A stretch of 64,000 bases of DNA from an uncultured Eubacteriales bacterium (GTDB taxonomy: Bacteria > Bacillota > Clostridia > Christensenellales > Aristaeellaceae). The position numbers were made by a program, and so were the translations under genes. The stretch covers positions 62,001 to 126,000 of the forward strand of contig CACYWL010000003.1 of NCBI GenBank assembly GCA_902778055.1, given 5' to 3'. Below the pieces are notes generated by a model, which saw nothing but the letters and a program-made list of their open reading frames with translations, was not told the DNA's origin and made no database searches. Below, one piece after another: positions 51,447 to 60,401 of the stretch (positions within the stretch are counted from its first letter, which is position 1; each line of letters opens with the position of its first letter).

Positions 51447-53033
51447 GTGGAAAGAAAAAAGAACGGGGAACGCGGGGAAGGATCCTTTTCATGGCCGGAG
51501 TGGCTGACGCCGCAGGTGCGTCTGGCTTTTTTCAGCGCCCTGCTGTTCGGGATGCTCTCGCATGGCACTGGACTGTGGAACAAGCTTTCCTCCCATGACG
51601 ACATCTTTGCGCTTTTCTGGGAGGGCAGCACGATTTCCTCTGGCCGATGGATGCTCCATGTGCTGGGCTGGCTGGAAAAGCAGGTTTTCGGCGACGGCCA
51701 TTTCAGCCTTCCGGTTGTCAACGGGCTGACCGCCCTCCTGTGGATCGGAACGGCTGCCGGTTTGCTGGTCCATCTGCTGGGGATCCGGAAACGGTGGTGC
51801 TGCGCGGGGCTGGGCTGCGTCATGGCGGCTTTTCCGACGGTGGCCGGGCTTTTCGGCTATATGTTCACCGTCCATTATTACATGCTGGGCATGGGCATGA
51901 TGGTGATCAGTGCCTGCCTGATCTGCGCCGGAAAGCACTGGGGAACGAAGATTGCCGCCGTGCTGCTGGGCGGCTGCTCCGTGGGAATCTACCAGGCGTT
52001 TGTTCCCATGCTGCTGAGCATCCTCCTGCTTTATGATCTGATGTGCCTGGCGGAGAAGGAGGAAAACGCGGGCGCTTTTCTGAAACGGCTCCCCGCGCAG
52101 GCGGCCTGCGTGCTGGGCATCATGGTGCTGTATTTTGCCATGAACAGCTTTTTCCTCCGAAAGTTCGGCCTGGAGATGAATACCTACATGGGCGTGGATC
52201 AGATGGGCACCGTACCCTTCGGGGAGTATCTGGCCAGGACAGCCGCCGCTTACCGCGAATTCTTCTGCCCCGTCCAGTACACTTCCGCCGATATGTATCC
52301 CATGCGCGCGCACTACACCTACCTGGCCATGATCTGTCTGGACCTGCTTCTGGGCCTGTGGCAGGGGATCCGCCTGTGGCGGAAAAACCGGGCAAAGGCG
52401 CTGCTGTTTTTCCTGATGCTGGCGCTTTTTCCGCTGGCCAATAACTTTATCTATGTGATGGCGGGGCGTGTGCACGGGCTGATGACCTTCAGCCAGGTGA
52501 TGCAGACAGCGCTGTTTGTGTGGCTGGCGGACCGGGCGGCTTTTCAGGACACGCTCCGGGGAAAAAAGACGGAGACGATCCTGCGTCGGATCGGATCCGG
52601 CATCGCGGCGGCGCTGCTGGGGCTGACGGCCGTCCTGTATGCCCGCTTCGACAACCAGTGCTATCTGAAGGCGACCTTTCAGCAGCAGGAGGCGATTTCC
52701 TTTTTTACGGCCCTGACCGCTCAGATCAAGGCGGTGCCGGGATTCCGGGATGACATGCCCGTGGCTTTTCTGAATGGGGAGAAAATTACCGACGGCACGC
52801 TGTACCATATGAACGAGCTGGATTTTATTCACCTCGATCCCTACGGCGGGACACTGAGGGACTACCTGAATTCCTACGCCTGGGGAAGCTTTATGGAGAG
52901 ATGGTGCGGATTCAGTCCGGCCTACGCGGATCCCGGGGATTACCAGGGGCTGCCGGAGGTACAGGAAATGCCGCACTATCCGGATGACGGCTCCATCCGG
53001 AAGCTCGGGGATGTGATTCTGGTAAATTTTTAG
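51447..53033 (+). CDS. GtrII-type glucosyltransferase-domain protein, paralog 4
   Basis: A 528-residue membrane glycosyltransferase. Acidic site [14 protein letters not shown] (D51, D52), [19 protein letters not shown] and [10 protein letters not shown]. The C-terminal soluble domain ends [18 protein letters not shown] and ILVNF. It is the most diverged copy in the middle region ([14 protein letters not shown]). Start GTG 51447 after GAGGAAG. The acyltransferase-reductase-thiolase trio follows directly, so its donor sugar may be the acylated amino sugar. Confidence 0.85.
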   Translation: MERKKNGERGEGSFSWPEWLTPQVRLAFFSALLFGMLSHGTGLWNKLSSHDDIFALFWEGSTISSGRWMLHVLGWLEKQVFGDGHFSLPVVNGLTALLWIGTAAGLLVHLLGIRKRWCCAGLGCVMAAFPTVAGLFGYMFTVHYYMLGMGMMVISACLICAGKHWGTKIAAVLLGGCSVGIYQAFVPMLLSILLLYDLMCLAEKEENAGAFLKRLPAQAACVLGIMVLYFAMNSFFLRKFGLEMNTYMGVDQMGTVPFGEYLARTAAAYREFFCPVQYTSADMYPMRAHYTYLAMICLDLLLGLWQGIRLWRKNRAKALLFFLMLALFPLANNFIYVMAGRVHGLMTFSQVMQTALFVWLADRAAFQDTLRGKKTETILRRIGSGIAAALLGLTAVLYARFDNQCYLKATFQQQEAISFFTALTAQIKAVPGFRDDMPVAFLNGEKITDGTLYHMNELDFIHLDPYGGTLRDYLNSYAWGSFMERWCGFSPAYADPGDYQGLPEVQEMPHYPDDGSIRKLGDVILVNF

Positions 53034-53049
53034 CATACGGGAGGCTCAG

Positions 53050-53745
53050 ATGGGAAAGATCAGTGAGAAGGCCACGGTGGCCGCGACCGCCGTGATTCAT
53101 GAGGATGTGGTCATCGAAGAGGGCGTGGTGATTCATGATTATGTGGTCCTCTATCCGGGAACGGTCATCCGTCGGGGCGCGGAAATCTTCGATCACTGCA
53201 TTCTCGGCAAGCTGCCCACCTCTCCGGGAAGCACCGCGAAGACCTATTCCTCGGAACACGGCATCACGGAAATCGGGGAGGAAAGCATTCTGTGCCCCGG
53301 CGCGGTGATCTATACCGGTACGTCGGTCGGGCATCATACGCTCCTCGGAGATCACTGCTCTATCCGGGAAAAATGCAGGGTGGGGAACTACTGCATCATC
53401 AGCCGGCTGGTGACCGTCAATTACGAGACGACGATCGGAAACCACACGAAAATCATGGACAATGCCCACATCACGGGCAATATGACCATCGGCAATCATG
53501 TTTTCATCAGCGTGCTGGTGGCCACCACCAACGACAATTCGATGGGAAGAAGCGAGGACGCCGCGGATCATCTGGCCGGCCCGGTCATTGAGGATGATGT
53601 GACGGTGGGGGCCGGAGCGAACATCCTTCCCGGCGTCCGAATCGGCCGGAACGCCATGGTCGGCGCCGGCGCGGTAGTGACCAGGGATGTGCCGGCCGGC
53701 AAGGTGGTCATGGGGGTGCCCGCGAGGGTGATCCGGGACGTCTGA
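53050..53745 (+). CDS. Left-handed beta-helix (hexapeptide) acyltransferase
   Basis: A 231-residue protein built almost entirely of hexapeptide repeats ([41 protein letters not shown]), closing with [15 protein letters not shown]. It resembles nucleotide-amino-sugar N-acetyltransferases (WlbB, QdtC, FdtC types), which use acyl-CoA to acylate 3-amino sugars. The likely substrate is the dTDP-3-amino sugar made at 12295-17466. Because a thiolase and a ketoacyl reductase follow, the donor could be 3-hydroxybutyryl-CoA instead of acetyl-CoA (inference). GGGAGG precedes ATG 53050. Confidence 0.85.
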   Translation: MGKISEKATVAATAVIHEDVVIEEGVVIHDYVVLYPGTVIRRGAEIFDHCILGKLPTSPGSTAKTYSSEHGITEIGEESILCPGAVIYTGTSVGHHTLLGDHCSIREKCRVGNYCIISRLVTVNYETTIGNHTKIMDNAHITGNMTIGNHVFISVLVATTNDNSMGRSEDAADHLAGPVIEDDVTVGAGANILPGVRIGRNAMVGAGAVVTRDVPAGKVVMGVPARVIRDV

Positions 53746-53866
53746 CCGGTACGGAATTTCTCCATGAGGATCGGAAGAAAATGGGGAGAAACCACGTGAA
53801 GGCTCAATTCCGCGGCGGGCTTTCACGCTCCCCCTCGGCCGGGGCCGCACCGGCGTGGGAATCAAT

Positions 53867-54586
53867 ATGCTGCTGAAGAATAAAATTGCCGTCGTCACAG
53901 GCGCTTCCAACGGGATCGGGAGGGCGATTACCAATACTTTTCTCAGGAACGGCGCGAGGGTGATCGGCCTGGATCTGGAGGAGGGGGAAGACCGAAATCC
54001 GGAGCTGATTCCGCTGAAGGCGGATGTATCGAGCACGGCGGAGTGCGAACGGGTCTGGCAGGAAATCAGCCGGATCACGGATCATATCGATATTCTGGTG
54101 AACTGCGCGGGGATCACCCGGGACGCCCTGACGAAGAAGATGACGGAGGAGCAGTTCGATCAGGTGATCGCCGTGAACCTGAAGGGCGTATGGAACCTGA
54201 CCCGGCTGATCGGCCCGGCCATGCAGGCCCGGCAGACCGGATCCATCATCAATATCTCCTCGGTGGTCGGAATCTACGGCAACATCGGTCAGGCGAACTA
54301 CGCGGCCACCAAGGCCGGTGTGATCGGCCTGACCAGAAGCTGGGCCAAGGAATTCGCGATGAAGGGCGGCAATGTCCGCGTGAACGCGGTGGCCCCCGGA
54401 TATACGATGACCAACATGATGAAGACGGTTCCGGAGAACCTGCTGGAGAAATTCCGAGGTCAGACCATGCTCGGACGCCTGGCGGAGCCGGAGGAGATTG
54501 CCGGCGCGGTGCTCTTTCTCGCTTCCGACCTCGCCAGCTACGTGACGGGCGAGGTGCTGAACGTGAACGGCGGCATGCGGCTGTAA
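53867..54586 (+). CDS. 3-oxoacyl reductase, FabG/PhaB-like SDR
   Basis: A 239-residue short-chain dehydrogenase: NADP loop TGASNGIG (11-18), NAG at 79-82, catalytic S132, Y145 and K149 (NYAATKAG), and a FabG-like C-terminus (YVTGEVLNVNGGM). FabG/PhaB enzymes reduce 3-ketoacyl-ACP or acetoacetyl-CoA to the (R)-3-hydroxy form. The start is probably ATG 53867 with a weak GGGA site; GTG 53855 is possible. Its place between an acyltransferase and a thiolase gene in a glycan locus suggests (R)-3-hydroxybutyryl-CoA synthesis over housekeeping fatty acid synthesis. Confidence 0.88.
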   Translation: MLLKNKIAVVTGASNGIGRAITNTFLRNGARVIGLDLEEGEDRNPELIPLKADVSSTAECERVWQEISRITDHIDILVNCAGITRDALTKKMTEEQFDQVIAVNLKGVWNLTRLIGPAMQARQTGSIINISSVVGIYGNIGQANYAATKAGVIGLTRSWAKEFAMKGGNVRVNAVAPGYTMTNMMKTVPENLLEKFRGQTMLGRLAEPEEIAGAVLFLASDLASYVTGEVLNVNGGMRL

Positions 54587-54640
54587 AAAGACCGGGAAGT
54601 CCGGTGAATTCCCCGGAAGGAAGGAGAAGACGGAGACTTC

Positions 54641-55831
54641 ATGAAGCGTGTATGTATTCTGGGCGCCTGCAGAACGCCCATCGGAAAAATGGGCGGGGCG
54701 CTGGCCTCTGTGCCGGCGGCGGAGCTGGCCGCGCTGGTGATCCGGGAGGCGGTTCGGCGGTCCGGAGCTGCGCCGGAGGCGGTGGATCATGTATATCTGG
54801 GCTGCGTCCTGCAGGCGGGTTTGGGACAGAATGTGGCCCGGCAGGCAGCCCTGAAGGCCGGGCTGCCGGTGACGGCGACCGCGCAGACAGTGAACACCGT
54901 CTGCGGATCTGGCCTGGACGCCGTTCAGTCCGCTGCCAGAATGATTCAGACCGGAGAGGCGGACATCGTGGTGGCCGGCGGAGTGGAATCCATGTCGGGC
55001 GCGCCGTTTGCCGTCATGAACGCGCGGTATGGCTATAAGATGGGCAGCCCCATGCTGGACACGCCGCTGGTGGATCTCATGGTGAAGGACGGCCTCTGGG
55101 AGGCAATGCACGGGTATCACATGGGCATCACCGCGGAGAATGTGGCGGAAAGGTGGGGCATCACCCGGGCCGAGGCGGACCGGTTCGCGGCGGACAGCCA
55201 GAAGAAGGCGGCCGCCGCCATTGCCGGAGGAAAATTCCGGGAGGAGCTGGTTCCGGTGACCGTTTCCGGCCGCGGGGGCGGCGCGCTGGTGGACGCCGAC
55301 GAGGGACCGAGACCGGGGACCACCGTCGAAGCCCTGGCCAGGCTCAAGCCCGCGTTCAAACCGGACGGCGTGGTTACGGCCGGCAACAGCTCCGGGATCA
55401 ATGACGGTGCCGCGGCGGTGGTGGTGGCCTCCCTGGAGAAGGCGGAGGCGCTCGGGCTGCGGCCGGAGACGGAATGGCTGGGCGGAACGCTGGCCGGGGT
55501 CGATCCGGCCATCATGGGGATCGGACCTGTGGAGAGCACCCGGAAGCTGCTCTGCCGGCTGGGAATGACCCTGGAGGAGATAGACCTGGTGGAAGGAAAC
55601 GAAGCCTTTGCGGTGCAGTCCATCGCCGTTCAGAGGGAGCTCGGCATTCCGGACGAAAAACTGAATGTCAACGGAGGCGCGATTGCGCTGGGGCATCCCA
55701 TCGGTGCCTCCGGCTGCCGGATCCTGGTGACGCTGATCCATGCCATGAGGCAGCGGCAGGCGCGGACCGGTCTGGCGACGCTGTGCGTCGGCGGGGGAAT
55801 GGGCTGCTCGGCCGTGATCCGGAGGATGTAG
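54641..55831 (+). CDS. Acetyl-CoA C-acetyltransferase (thiolase)
   Basis: A 396-residue biosynthetic-type thiolase condensing two acetyl-CoA to acetoacetyl-CoA. The catalytic set is complete: C88 in NTVCGSGLDAV, H352 in NGGAIALGHPIGASG and C382 in LCVGGGMGCS. Length matches ThlA/PhaA. It lies 54 bp after the reductase gene with GGAG before ATG 54641. No butyrate-pathway genes (crt, hbd, bcd) are near, which argues for a dedicated role with the acyltransferase and reductase. Confidence 0.93.
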   Translation: MKRVCILGACRTPIGKMGGALASVPAAELAALVIREAVRRSGAAPEAVDHVYLGCVLQAGLGQNVARQAALKAGLPVTATAQTVNTVCGSGLDAVQSAARMIQTGEADIVVAGGVESMSGAPFAVMNARYGYKMGSPMLDTPLVDLMVKDGLWEAMHGYHMGITAENVAERWGITRAEADRFAADSQKKAAAAIAGGKFREELVPVTVSGRGGGALVDADEGPRPGTTVEALARLKPAFKPDGVVTAGNSSGINDGAAAVVVASLEKAEALGLRPETEWLGGTLAGVDPAIMGIGPVESTRKLLCRLGMTLEEIDLVEGNEAFAVQSIAVQRELGIPDEKLNVNGGAIALGHPIGASGCRILVTLIHAMRQRQARTGLATLCVGGGMGCSAVIRRM

Positions 55832-55839
55832 GCCCGGCG

Positions 55840-55880
55840 AAAAAAAACACCGGCGCACCGCTCAGGCGGGGAGACCGGTG
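55840..55880 (-). terminator. Terminator of the minus-strand GT2 gene
   Basis: On the minus strand CACCGG (55880-55875) pairs with CCGGTG (55853-55848), with the gene's TGA stop inside the loop, followed by eight T (55847-55840). Confidence 0.65.
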
Positions 55881-56818
55881 CCGGGCCGCTGCTTTCGGGC
55901 TGTCCGTCCGTCCTGCAGCCGGGTGAAGACGAAAAACGGGAAATATCGGAGACGGAGAAGAAAGCGCTTCCCGGCCGACAGGCGGGGCCAGCGGGCCCTG
56001 GCCAGGTAAAACTGAAGGCCCTGACGCTTCAGCCCGTTGTACAGACCCTGGAGCGGCCCGAAACGGTGATCATAGGGGAAGATATACTGTTCGTAGATTT
56101 TAAACATGTCTGCCATGAACATTTCGCTGTAATGCCCGGCGCTGCTGACGCCGCTGAGCCGGTACCGCAGGAGAACCTCGTCCAGATAGGCGAAGGGGAC
56201 GCCGTTCCGGGTCAGAATCAGCCAGTAGGCATAGTCCTCGATCAGCCGGATGGATTCCGGAAACAGCCCGTTCTCCTCCAGCAGCTTCCTGGTCATGATC
56301 TTGCAGGGACCGGGCAGAAAATTGCGGGAGAAAAGCCTGCGGCGGGTCTGCTCCACGGAATAGGATTTCAGCAGAGAATAATCCGATTCGCAGCTGGGCA
56401 GATAGGACACCTCCCGCCCGTCGGGAGTGACGCCCACCATGCGGGCGAAACAGATGTCCCGGCCGCTGTCTTCCAGCGCCCGGACCAGGCGGGACAGGGC
56501 GTCATCGCGCACCAGCTCGTCCTCAGGGGAAAAGGAATACAGATATTCGCCGTGGGAGGCGCGGATGGCATCGTTCAGGTTCCGGACGGTGCCCACGTTT
56601 TCCGGATGGGAGACCCAGCGGATCTCACGCAGGTTTTCTCTCCTGTGAGCTTCAATGTAGGCGGACACAAGGGGCTGCTGCGCGGCAAAATCCGGGGAGG
56701 CGTCGTCGGACACGACCAGCTCCAGCGCCGGATAATCCTGCCGGAAGATGCTGTCCAGCGTTCCGTAAACCCGATCCAGATTCCGATAGCTCAGCAGTAG
56801 AATTGAAAGCAGTTTCAA
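55862..56818 (-). CDS. GT2 glycosyltransferase
   Basis: A 318-residue family 2 glycosyltransferase without membrane helices. Motifs: ILLLSYRNLDRVYGTLDSI, LVVSDDASPDF and the metal/acceptor site SFSPEDELVRDD. The C-terminal part is basic. The likely start is TTG 56818 with GGAGGG seven bases before; the upstream open frame to 57094 is not conserved and crosses the promoters. It is a single-gene unit, divergent from 57048. Confidence 0.85.
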   Translation of the reverse strand: MKLLSILLLSYRNLDRVYGTLDSIFRQDYPALELVVSDDASPDFAAQQPLVSAYIEAHRRENLREIRWVSHPENVGTVRNLNDAIRASHGEYLYSFSPEDELVRDDALSRLVRALEDSGRDICFARMVGVTPDGREVSYLPSCESDYSLLKSYSVEQTRRRLFSRNFLPGPCKIMTRKLLEENGLFPESIRLIEDYAYWLILTRNGVPFAYLDEVLLRYRLSGVSSAGHYSEMFMADMFKIYEQYIFPYDHRFGPLQGLYNGLKRQGLQFYLARARWPRLSAGKRFLLRLRYFPFFVFTRLQDGRTARKQRPGTGLPA

Positions 56819-56888
56819 GAAGCATCCCTCCAGCTCTGATGACAGGGCGCGGCCGGCCGCGCTCCGGGGAACCGACGCGCCGGGAACC

Positions 56889-56917
56889 ATGATACTCGGA
56901 TTCTTCCTGTTCGACAA
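56889..56917 (-). promoter_or_regulatory. Promoter of the minus-strand GT2 gene
   Basis: On the minus strand TTGTCG (56917-56912), 17 bp, TATCAT (56894-56889). Confidence 0.5.
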
Positions 56918-56930
56918 GGGCGAAATCGCC

Positions 56931-56959
56931 TTGCGCATCCGGGAAAGCTTGTCTATAAT
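56931..56959 (+). promoter_or_regulatory. Promoter of the 57048-60210 unit
   Basis: TTGCGC (56931-56936), 17 bp, TATAAT (56954-56959). Confidence 0.6.
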
Positions 56960-57047
56960 CAGAGGGAGGCCGCGGTTTCGCGGCCCGCCCGGCGCGCAAA
57001 ATGGAGGGCCCGGGCCGGAAGAATCCCGGCAGGAAAGGAGAGCACCG

Positions 57048-58799
57048 TTGAAAAAGAGGCGAATCTGGACGCTGAATACATTCCTGTATGCCATGTGGGT
57101 TTTTTTTGTGTTGGGGACAGGCCTTTACGCCACGCACTGGGACGCGATGCCCTGGCATCTGATCGGGCGCTTCTGGATGCTGCTGGCCGGCGCCGCCGTG
57201 CTGCCCCCCCTGCTGATGCGGAAAATCCGGGAGTGGAGACCGGGAAAGCCAGGTCGCGCCAGCCGCCTGCCGGTCTGGGCCTTCCGGACGATCTGCTTCT
57301 GCTGCAGCCTGCTGGTGCTGGGCTTCTGCTTTCTGGCGGTGAAGCCGGGCGGGTTTGACGGCGATCCCGGAAATCAGCTGAGACAGGCGCTCACGGGCCA
57401 GTACAGCGACTACCGCCCCGTGACGCATACCCTGATCGCCTTCAAGCTGCCCCTGACGCTGACGGGGGGATGGATTCCCTCGATCATCCTGTTCCAGATT
57501 CTGCTGTTTTCCGCGGCCCTGAGCTGCGTGTGCGATACGGTGCGGCGCTACGCGGGCACCCTGTGGGGCTTTCTGAGCCTGGCGGCCGTGCTGCTGAACC
57601 CCATTACCCAGTCCTTCCTGATGTACGGGTACAAGGATGAAACCTTTGGCATCTGCGCGATGCTGCTGGTGTGCATGAACGCCAGAATCCTCTTTTCCCG
57701 GGGGGAATGGCTGAAAAAACCGCTGCATCTTGTCGGCTTTACCGTGATCCTGGCCCTGACCTGTCTGGTGAGATACAACGGGATTCTGTTCGCCCTGCCC
57801 TGCCTCGCGGGAGCGGCGCTCTGCGCTTCCTGGAAAAAATGCCTGGCGGCCGGAGCGGCCGCGCTGCTGATTATCGCGGGCGTCAGGGGGCCGCTCTCCT
57901 CGGCCATCGGCGTGGAAAGGACGGAGGATCGCAGTTCCCAGACCATGGGGCTGCCCATGTCGGTGATCGGGGGCGCCGTGACCTACCGGCCGGAGAAGCT
58001 GGATGAAGAGCTGCTGGCCTTTGCGTACAGCGTGGCTCCGCGGGAGGTCTGGGAGGAGAAATACTCCTGGGGAGATTACAACTGGGTGGACTGGGACCCC
58101 CGGAGCAACCATCAGGCCGTGGCGGACGCGGGGATGGCCGGCGTGCTGAAATACATGCTCCGGGCCCTCCGGGAAGCGCCGAAGGAGAGCCTGAAGGCGC
58201 TGATTGAGACGACAGATATTGTCTACGGCCTGATGCCGGACAAGCAGCCGGACGGACGGGTTTTCGTGGGTGGGGCGGATCTGGGCCTCCGGAATGAGGG
58301 CATTCCCTGGATGGAAAAAGTTATGGAATGGTACCGGGGGCTGATCTATCTGATGGCCCCGCATGCCTTTCTGCACAGCGGCGTGACGCTGTTCCTGCTG
58401 ATGACCTTTGCCATGGCCCGGTGGCCGCTGAACAGAAAGGGAAGCTGGAAACGGCTCATGCCGGTTCTTTCCATTTTTGTGTATAACCTCGGGACCATGC
58501 TGATGCTCTTTGCCTGGTGGGATGGAGCCCGGTTCTTTCATTACTCGCTGTGGGTCGCCCCGGTGCTTCTGGTGATGCTGATTCAGGAAGACGGGACGGA
58601 AGAAATGCTTGAAGGACGGAGGGAAAAGGATGCTTCAAGGGATCGGCCGGCGGGCGGAAACGCTGCTGCAGGGGAAGCTCTTCCCGGGGGAAGGCAGGGC
58701 GCAGATTCCGCGGCATTTTCTGGCCGCGCTGACGGGGGCTCTTCTGGCCGGGCTGCTGGCGCAGGGCATGGGCCTGTTCAACAAATTCTCCTGGCATGA
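57048..58799 (+). CDS. Multi-pass membrane protein, DUF6020/GT-C-like, with long 3' overlap
   Basis: A 583-residue protein with about twelve membrane segments. GFDGDPGNQLRQAL and DYRPVTHTLIAFK follow the acidic and HP/HT pattern of DUF6020-like GT-C proteins; an external loop lies at about 300-420. Start TTG 57048 with AAGGAG (57035-57040). The folded region seems to end near residue 515. The last 57 or so residues are low-complexity Gly/Ala/Arg and run 170 bases into the next gene in another frame, suggesting loss of an earlier stop. It pairs with GtrII paralog 5. Confidence 0.68.
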   Translation: MKKRRIWTLNTFLYAMWVFFVLGTGLYATHWDAMPWHLIGRFWMLLAGAAVLPPLLMRKIREWRPGKPGRASRLPVWAFRTICFCCSLLVLGFCFLAVKPGGFDGDPGNQLRQALTGQYSDYRPVTHTLIAFKLPLTLTGGWIPSIILFQILLFSAALSCVCDTVRRYAGTLWGFLSLAAVLLNPITQSFLMYGYKDETFGICAMLLVCMNARILFSRGEWLKKPLHLVGFTVILALTCLVRYNGILFALPCLAGAALCASWKKCLAAGAAALLIIAGVRGPLSSAIGVERTEDRSSQTMGLPMSVIGGAVTYRPEKLDEELLAFAYSVAPREVWEEKYSWGDYNWVDWDPRSNHQAVADAGMAGVLKYMLRALREAPKESLKALIETTDIVYGLMPDKQPDGRVFVGGADLGLRNEGIPWMEKVMEWYRGLIYLMAPHAFLHSGVTLFLLMTFAMARWPLNRKGSWKRLMPVLSIFVYNLGTMLMLFAWWDGARFFHYSLWVAPVLLVMLIQEDGTEEMLEGRREKDASRDRPAGGNAAAGEALPGGRQGADSAAFSGRADGGSSGRAAGAGHGPVQQILLA

Positions 58800-60210
58800 C
58801 GATATTTTTTCCCTGTTTATGACCGGAACCACCATCCGGCTGGGCCGGTGGATGCTGTACGTCCTGGTGGAGGCGGAGAAATGGTTTTACGGAAACGGCC
58901 ATTTCAGCCTGCCGCTTGTGAACGGGATGATCTCCCTGCTCTGCATCGGGCTTTCCGCCGGCCTGCTGGCGGTCCATTTTAACATCCGCTCCAGGGCGCT
59001 CAGCGGGCTGCTCGGCGCGGCGATGGCGGTTTTTCCTGTCGTGACCGCGCTTTTCAGCTTCATGTTCACGATCCATTATTATATGGTGGCCCTGCTGATG
59101 ATGACCGCCGGAGGGCTGCTGATCTGCGCGGACCGTCCCTGGTGGAAAAAGGCCGCGGGGGTGCTGCTGTGCGGATGCTCGGTGGGCGTCTATCAGGCTT
59201 TTCTGCCCAACCTGCTGACGCTGATTCTGCTGGATCTGATCATGACGCTGATCCGGAGAGAGGAGAAAAACAGCTTCTATCTTCGGAAAATTCTGATTCA
59301 GGGGCTTTGCATCGCTGCCGTCATGGGGGTATATCTGGCGGGCAACCAGTACTTTCTTACGACCAGGAACCTTCAGCTGGACAGCTATTTGGGCATCAGC
59401 GAGATGGGGAACGAGGGTCTGGAGCGGTATCTGGCCGGCGTGGGCCGGGCCTACGGGGAATTTTTCCGCCCGAGCCACTTTTCCATGTGGGACATGTATC
59501 CCCAGGCGGTGTTCAACCTGTACCGGCTCATGCTGCTGCTGGACGCGGCGCTGGGAATCCTGTGGATTGTCCGTCTTTGGAGGAAAAGCCCGGCCCGTGC
59601 CCTGTTGCTTGCCGCGGGGCTGGGACTGATTCCGCTGGGCTGCAATTTTATCTTCGTCATGTCCTCCGAGGTGCACAGCCTGATGGTTTACGGACAGGTC
59701 ATGCAGACCGCTTTGCTGGTCGGGCTGACGGAATGGACGGGGATCTCCCGTCCGGCCTGGAAACGTCTGCTTTCCGGGACCGCGGCCGCGCTTCTGGCCC
59801 TCAGCTGCGTTATGTATGTCCGCTATGACAACCAGTGCTATATGAAGACGTCCTTCCAGCAGCAGGAGGCCATCTCCTGGAACACGACCCTGGTCACCCG
59901 GATTGAGTCCGCGGAGGGATTCCGGGACGAGCTGCCGGTAGCCTTCGTGCACCGGGAAAAGATGGAGGATCGGAATCTCTACATTCTGGAGGAGCTGGAG
60001 TTTCTGAAGCTGGCAACGTATGACGCCGATCTTCAGGCCTACCTGAACGACTGGGCGTGGGAGGCCTTCCTGGCCAGATGGTGCGGGTTCAGTCCGAAGA
60101 CGGTGAAGCCGGAAACGGTGGAGGACTGGCCGGAGGTTCAGACGATGCCGAGATACCCGGACGACGGCTCCGTCCGCGTGATCCGTGACGTAGTGGTGGT
60201 CAATTTCTGA
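58630..60210 (+). CDS. GtrII-type glucosyltransferase-domain protein, paralog 5
   Basis: A 526-residue membrane glycosyltransferase, close to paralog 3. Acidic site FNKFSWHDDIFSLF (D57, D58), LGRW in place of SGRW, SEVHSLMVYGQVMQ and RYDNQCYMKT. The soluble C-terminus has WCGF, PEVQTMPRYPDDGS and VVVNF. ATG 58630 has GGAGGG at 58617-58622, seven bases upstream, and starts inside the previous gene. Last large gene of this plus-strand unit. Confidence 0.85.
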   Translation: MLQGIGRRAETLLQGKLFPGEGRAQIPRHFLAALTGALLAGLLAQGMGLFNKFSWHDDIFSLFMTGTTIRLGRWMLYVLVEAEKWFYGNGHFSLPLVNGMISLLCIGLSAGLLAVHFNIRSRALSGLLGAAMAVFPVVTALFSFMFTIHYYMVALLMMTAGGLLICADRPWWKKAAGVLLCGCSVGVYQAFLPNLLTLILLDLIMTLIRREEKNSFYLRKILIQGLCIAAVMGVYLAGNQYFLTTRNLQLDSYLGISEMGNEGLERYLAGVGRAYGEFFRPSHFSMWDMYPQAVFNLYRLMLLLDAALGILWIVRLWRKSPARALLLAAGLGLIPLGCNFIFVMSSEVHSLMVYGQVMQTALLVGLTEWTGISRPAWKRLLSGTAAALLALSCVMYVRYDNQCYMKTSFQQQEAISWNTTLVTRIESAEGFRDELPVAFVHREKMEDRNLYILEELEFLKLATYDADLQAYLNDWAWEAFLARWCGFSPKTVKPETVEDWPEVQTMPRYPDDGSVRVIRDVVVVNF

Positions 60211-60217
60211 GGAAAGC

Positions 60218-60349
60218 GTGAGAAACGTTTTTCAGATGCCTTTTCGGTGCTGCCCACGGGGTTTGAGATGGAAGAAAAACCGACAGGATTTCGAGCGGGA
60301 GCTTTCCCGCGCCATGGAGGCCCAGCACCGGAAGGGAAACTCCGGTTGA
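60218..60349 (+). CDS. Small basic ORF, 43 residues, unknown
   Basis: Starts at GTG 60218, seven bases after the paralog 5 stop, with GAGGAAA just before it at short spacing. The product is very basic in its first half (MRNVFQMPFRCCPRGLRW, KKNRQ) and amphipathic helical in its second (DFERELSRAMEAQHRKG). Not recognised; it may be a remnant. The other 50 bp before the convergent acyltransferase gene show nothing. Confidence 0.25.
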   Translation: MRNVFQMPFRCCPRGLRWKKNRQDFERELSRAMEAQHRKGNSG

Positions 60350-60401
60350 ATCCAGATTAGCATGTCCGAAGAAACCCCTTCAGCAGGAGATCTTTCGCGT
60401 T

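Noticed and set aside
53867..55831. Reductase and thiolase as part of a butyrate pathway
   Set aside because: No crotonase, 3-hydroxybutyryl-CoA dehydrogenase, butyryl-CoA dehydrogenase or etf genes nearby, and the context is entirely glycan synthesis. This is disfavoured, not excluded.
53804..55858. 684-codon minus-strand frame across the reductase and thiolase genes
   Set aside because: Reductase and thiolase catalytic residues on the plus strand are complete; the minus frame is a compositional shadow.
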